From NCBI GenBank assembly GCA_003242115.1, contig QBMP01000219.1, positions 619 to 7,482 of the forward strand: 6,864 bases of DNA, written 5' to 3'. Shown here piece by piece: positions 6,069 through 6,864 of the stretch (the first letter of the stretch is position 1; each line of letters begins with the position of its first letter). Below the pieces are notes generated by a model. The model was given only the letters and a program-made list of their open reading frames with translations. It searched no databases and was not told the origin of the DNA. Made by a program: the position numbers and the translations under genes. This DNA comes from Phormidesmis priestleyi. GTDB taxonomy: Bacteria; Cyanobacteriota; Cyanobacteriia; Phormidesmidales; Phormidesmidaceae.

Positions 6069-6644
6069 TTGAGCGAACCTGATTTAATTGCTCAAGTCTC
6101 TAATTGGATATTTGTTCCTTATTCTGCTGACTCGTTGACCAGTCCGTTCAGCGCCCTTGCGCCCGTAGGCAGACTTTTTCACTCAACGTTTAAAAAAGCT
6201 TCCCCCTCCACTCGGCTGCTGCCTTTATTAGCAGACGATCCGCTCTTACAAGAGCGATTTGCTGTCGTTTTTACGCCCCAGTTTGCGCTGGTGCTGGTGC
6301 TAGGGAAAGATGCCAACGATGAGCTGCGCTTTCAGTTTTCGTTTATGCCTGAGGTGGTAACTTCTGTGTGGCGGCTGTTGCGATCGCGCATTCGCCTAAC
6401 CCGCCGTCATCAGCTCGATTTTATTGAACAGTGGGTAGACAAATTTGCGCCTCAAGAGCCTAGCTATCGTACGGTCAGCCAGTTCAACCGCTGGCTGCTA
6501 GCGAGTTTGCCTCAGCCTGCTATGCCGGTTGCGGCTCGGCGATCGCCCGCCCATTCCGCAATCAGGGCAATGATCAAAGCAGCGGCCAGTTGTCTGATAG
6601 CGATTTGCTCAAGGCGATGGCACACGAAATTCGCACGCCGCTGA
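6069..6644 (+). CDS. Sensor histidine kinase, N-terminal part, ending out of frame
   Basis: The frame opens at a TTG (6069-6071), 23 bases after the preceding gene, with only a weak ribosome-binding site. Roughly residues 1-150 look like a folded soluble sensory domain: FVPYSADSLTSPFSALAPVGRLFHSTF, then alternating strands in FAVVFTPQFALVLVLGKD (64-81) and FQFSFMPEVVTSVWRLLRSRIRL. A helical linker (DFIEQWVDKFAP) and SQFNRWLLASLPQP follow. There are no membrane segments, so the kinase should be cytoplasmic. I cannot name the domain. After about residue 155 the sequence turns to Ala/Arg-rich nonsense ending at 6642-6644, while the kinase H-box appears in another frame from about 6550. The last 25-35 residues of this frame are therefore probably not native. 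In this sequence the product would be a sensory domain without a catalytic part. Confidence 0.75.
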   Translation: MSEPDLIAQVSNWIFVPYSADSLTSPFSALAPVGRLFHSTFKKASPSTRLLPLLADDPLLQERFAVVFTPQFALVLVLGKDANDELRFQFSFMPEVVTSVWRLLRSRIRLTRRHQLDFIEQWVDKFAPQEPSYRTVSQFNRWLLASLPQPAMPVAARRSPAHSAIRAMIKAAASCLIAICSRRWHTKFARR

Positions 6645-6864
6645 CCACGATTCGGACTTATACGCGATCGCTGCTCAAGCGCAAAGATTTAGACGCACAG
6701 GTCATCCAGCGATTAAACAGCATTGATCGTGAGTGCACGCAGCAAATTGATCGCTTTAGCCTGATTTTTCGCGCAGTAGAGCTTGAAGCTGCTAGCCAGA
6801 TGGTCAAGTCGCCATTGAGTGCCATAGCGCTTCATCAAGTCTTTCAAGAAGCGATTCCGCAGTG
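6464..6864 (+). CDS. Sensor histidine kinase, dimerisation/phosphoacceptor (HisKA) part, frameshifted and cut by window edge
   Basis: This frame is open from just after a TAG at 6461-6463 to the right edge and has no natural start of its own. It continues the kinase begun at 6069. The native part probably begins near 6550, with FRNQGNDQSSGQLSDSDLL leading into the H-box AMAHEIRTPLTTIRTYTRS, whose phosphoaccepting histidine is the codon at 6623-6625. The second DHp helix, NSIDRECTQQIDRFSLIFRAVELE, follows, and the linker to the ATPase domain is cut at 6864. The AHEIRTPL core is the standard HisKA signature, and E-I-R-T after His fits a kinase/phosphatase. The partner response regulator and the N, G1 and G2 boxes of the ATPase domain are not visible. 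The shift relative to the N-terminal part corresponds to one missing base, or two extra ones. Confidence 0.8.

Overview
The window looks like a stretch of a cyanobacterial chromosome. The octamer GCGATCGC (HIP1, the highly iterated palindrome typical of many cyanobacteria) occurs 11 times in 6.9 kb, and the proteins have a cyanobacterial character: an acetolactate synthase with the GDASFQMN variant, an FtsI-type transpeptidase, and a histidine kinase with an AHEIRTPLTTIR H-box. I cannot name a genus. There are no tRNA or rRNA genes, CRISPR arrays, transposases or phage genes. I see mostly a housekeeping region rather than a new defence or mobile system.

Minus strand, in transcription order from the right: a small conserved-looking protein with a GxSxG nucleophile elbow (5403 to 4771), the acetolactate synthase large subunit ilvB (4590 to 2812), a clear intrinsic terminator (2752 to 2715), then a two-gene cell-division unit. 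That unit is a short single-pass membrane protein with FtsL-like architecture (2381 to 1806), followed 22 bases later by ftsI/PBP2 (1783 to beyond the left edge). The terminator separates branched-chain amino acid synthesis from the division unit.

Plus strand, diverging from the hydrolase-like gene: a small basic protein of unknown function (best start 5656, end 6045), then a sensor histidine kinase that begins at a TTG at 6069 and runs off the right edge. The kinase is broken in this sequence. Its N-terminal domain and its H-box are in different frames, and the shift must lie between 6464 and 6644, most likely near the C-rich stretch at 6539-6553. It is either an inactivating mutation or a one-base sequencing error.

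The most unusual signal is a series of short direct duplications with periods of 11 to 13 bases. They lie in intergenic regions (2637-2691, 2779-2800, 4631-4656, 5415-5440, 5467-5514), at a gene junction (1792-1816) and in low-complexity coding stretches (1838-1873; a more widely spaced pair at 5770-5809). Two intergenic arrays, one between ilvB and the division unit and one in the divergent promoter region at 5404-5655, share a GAAGC(A/G)GA core and could be arrayed binding sites for a response regulator. Otherwise they are products of replication slippage.
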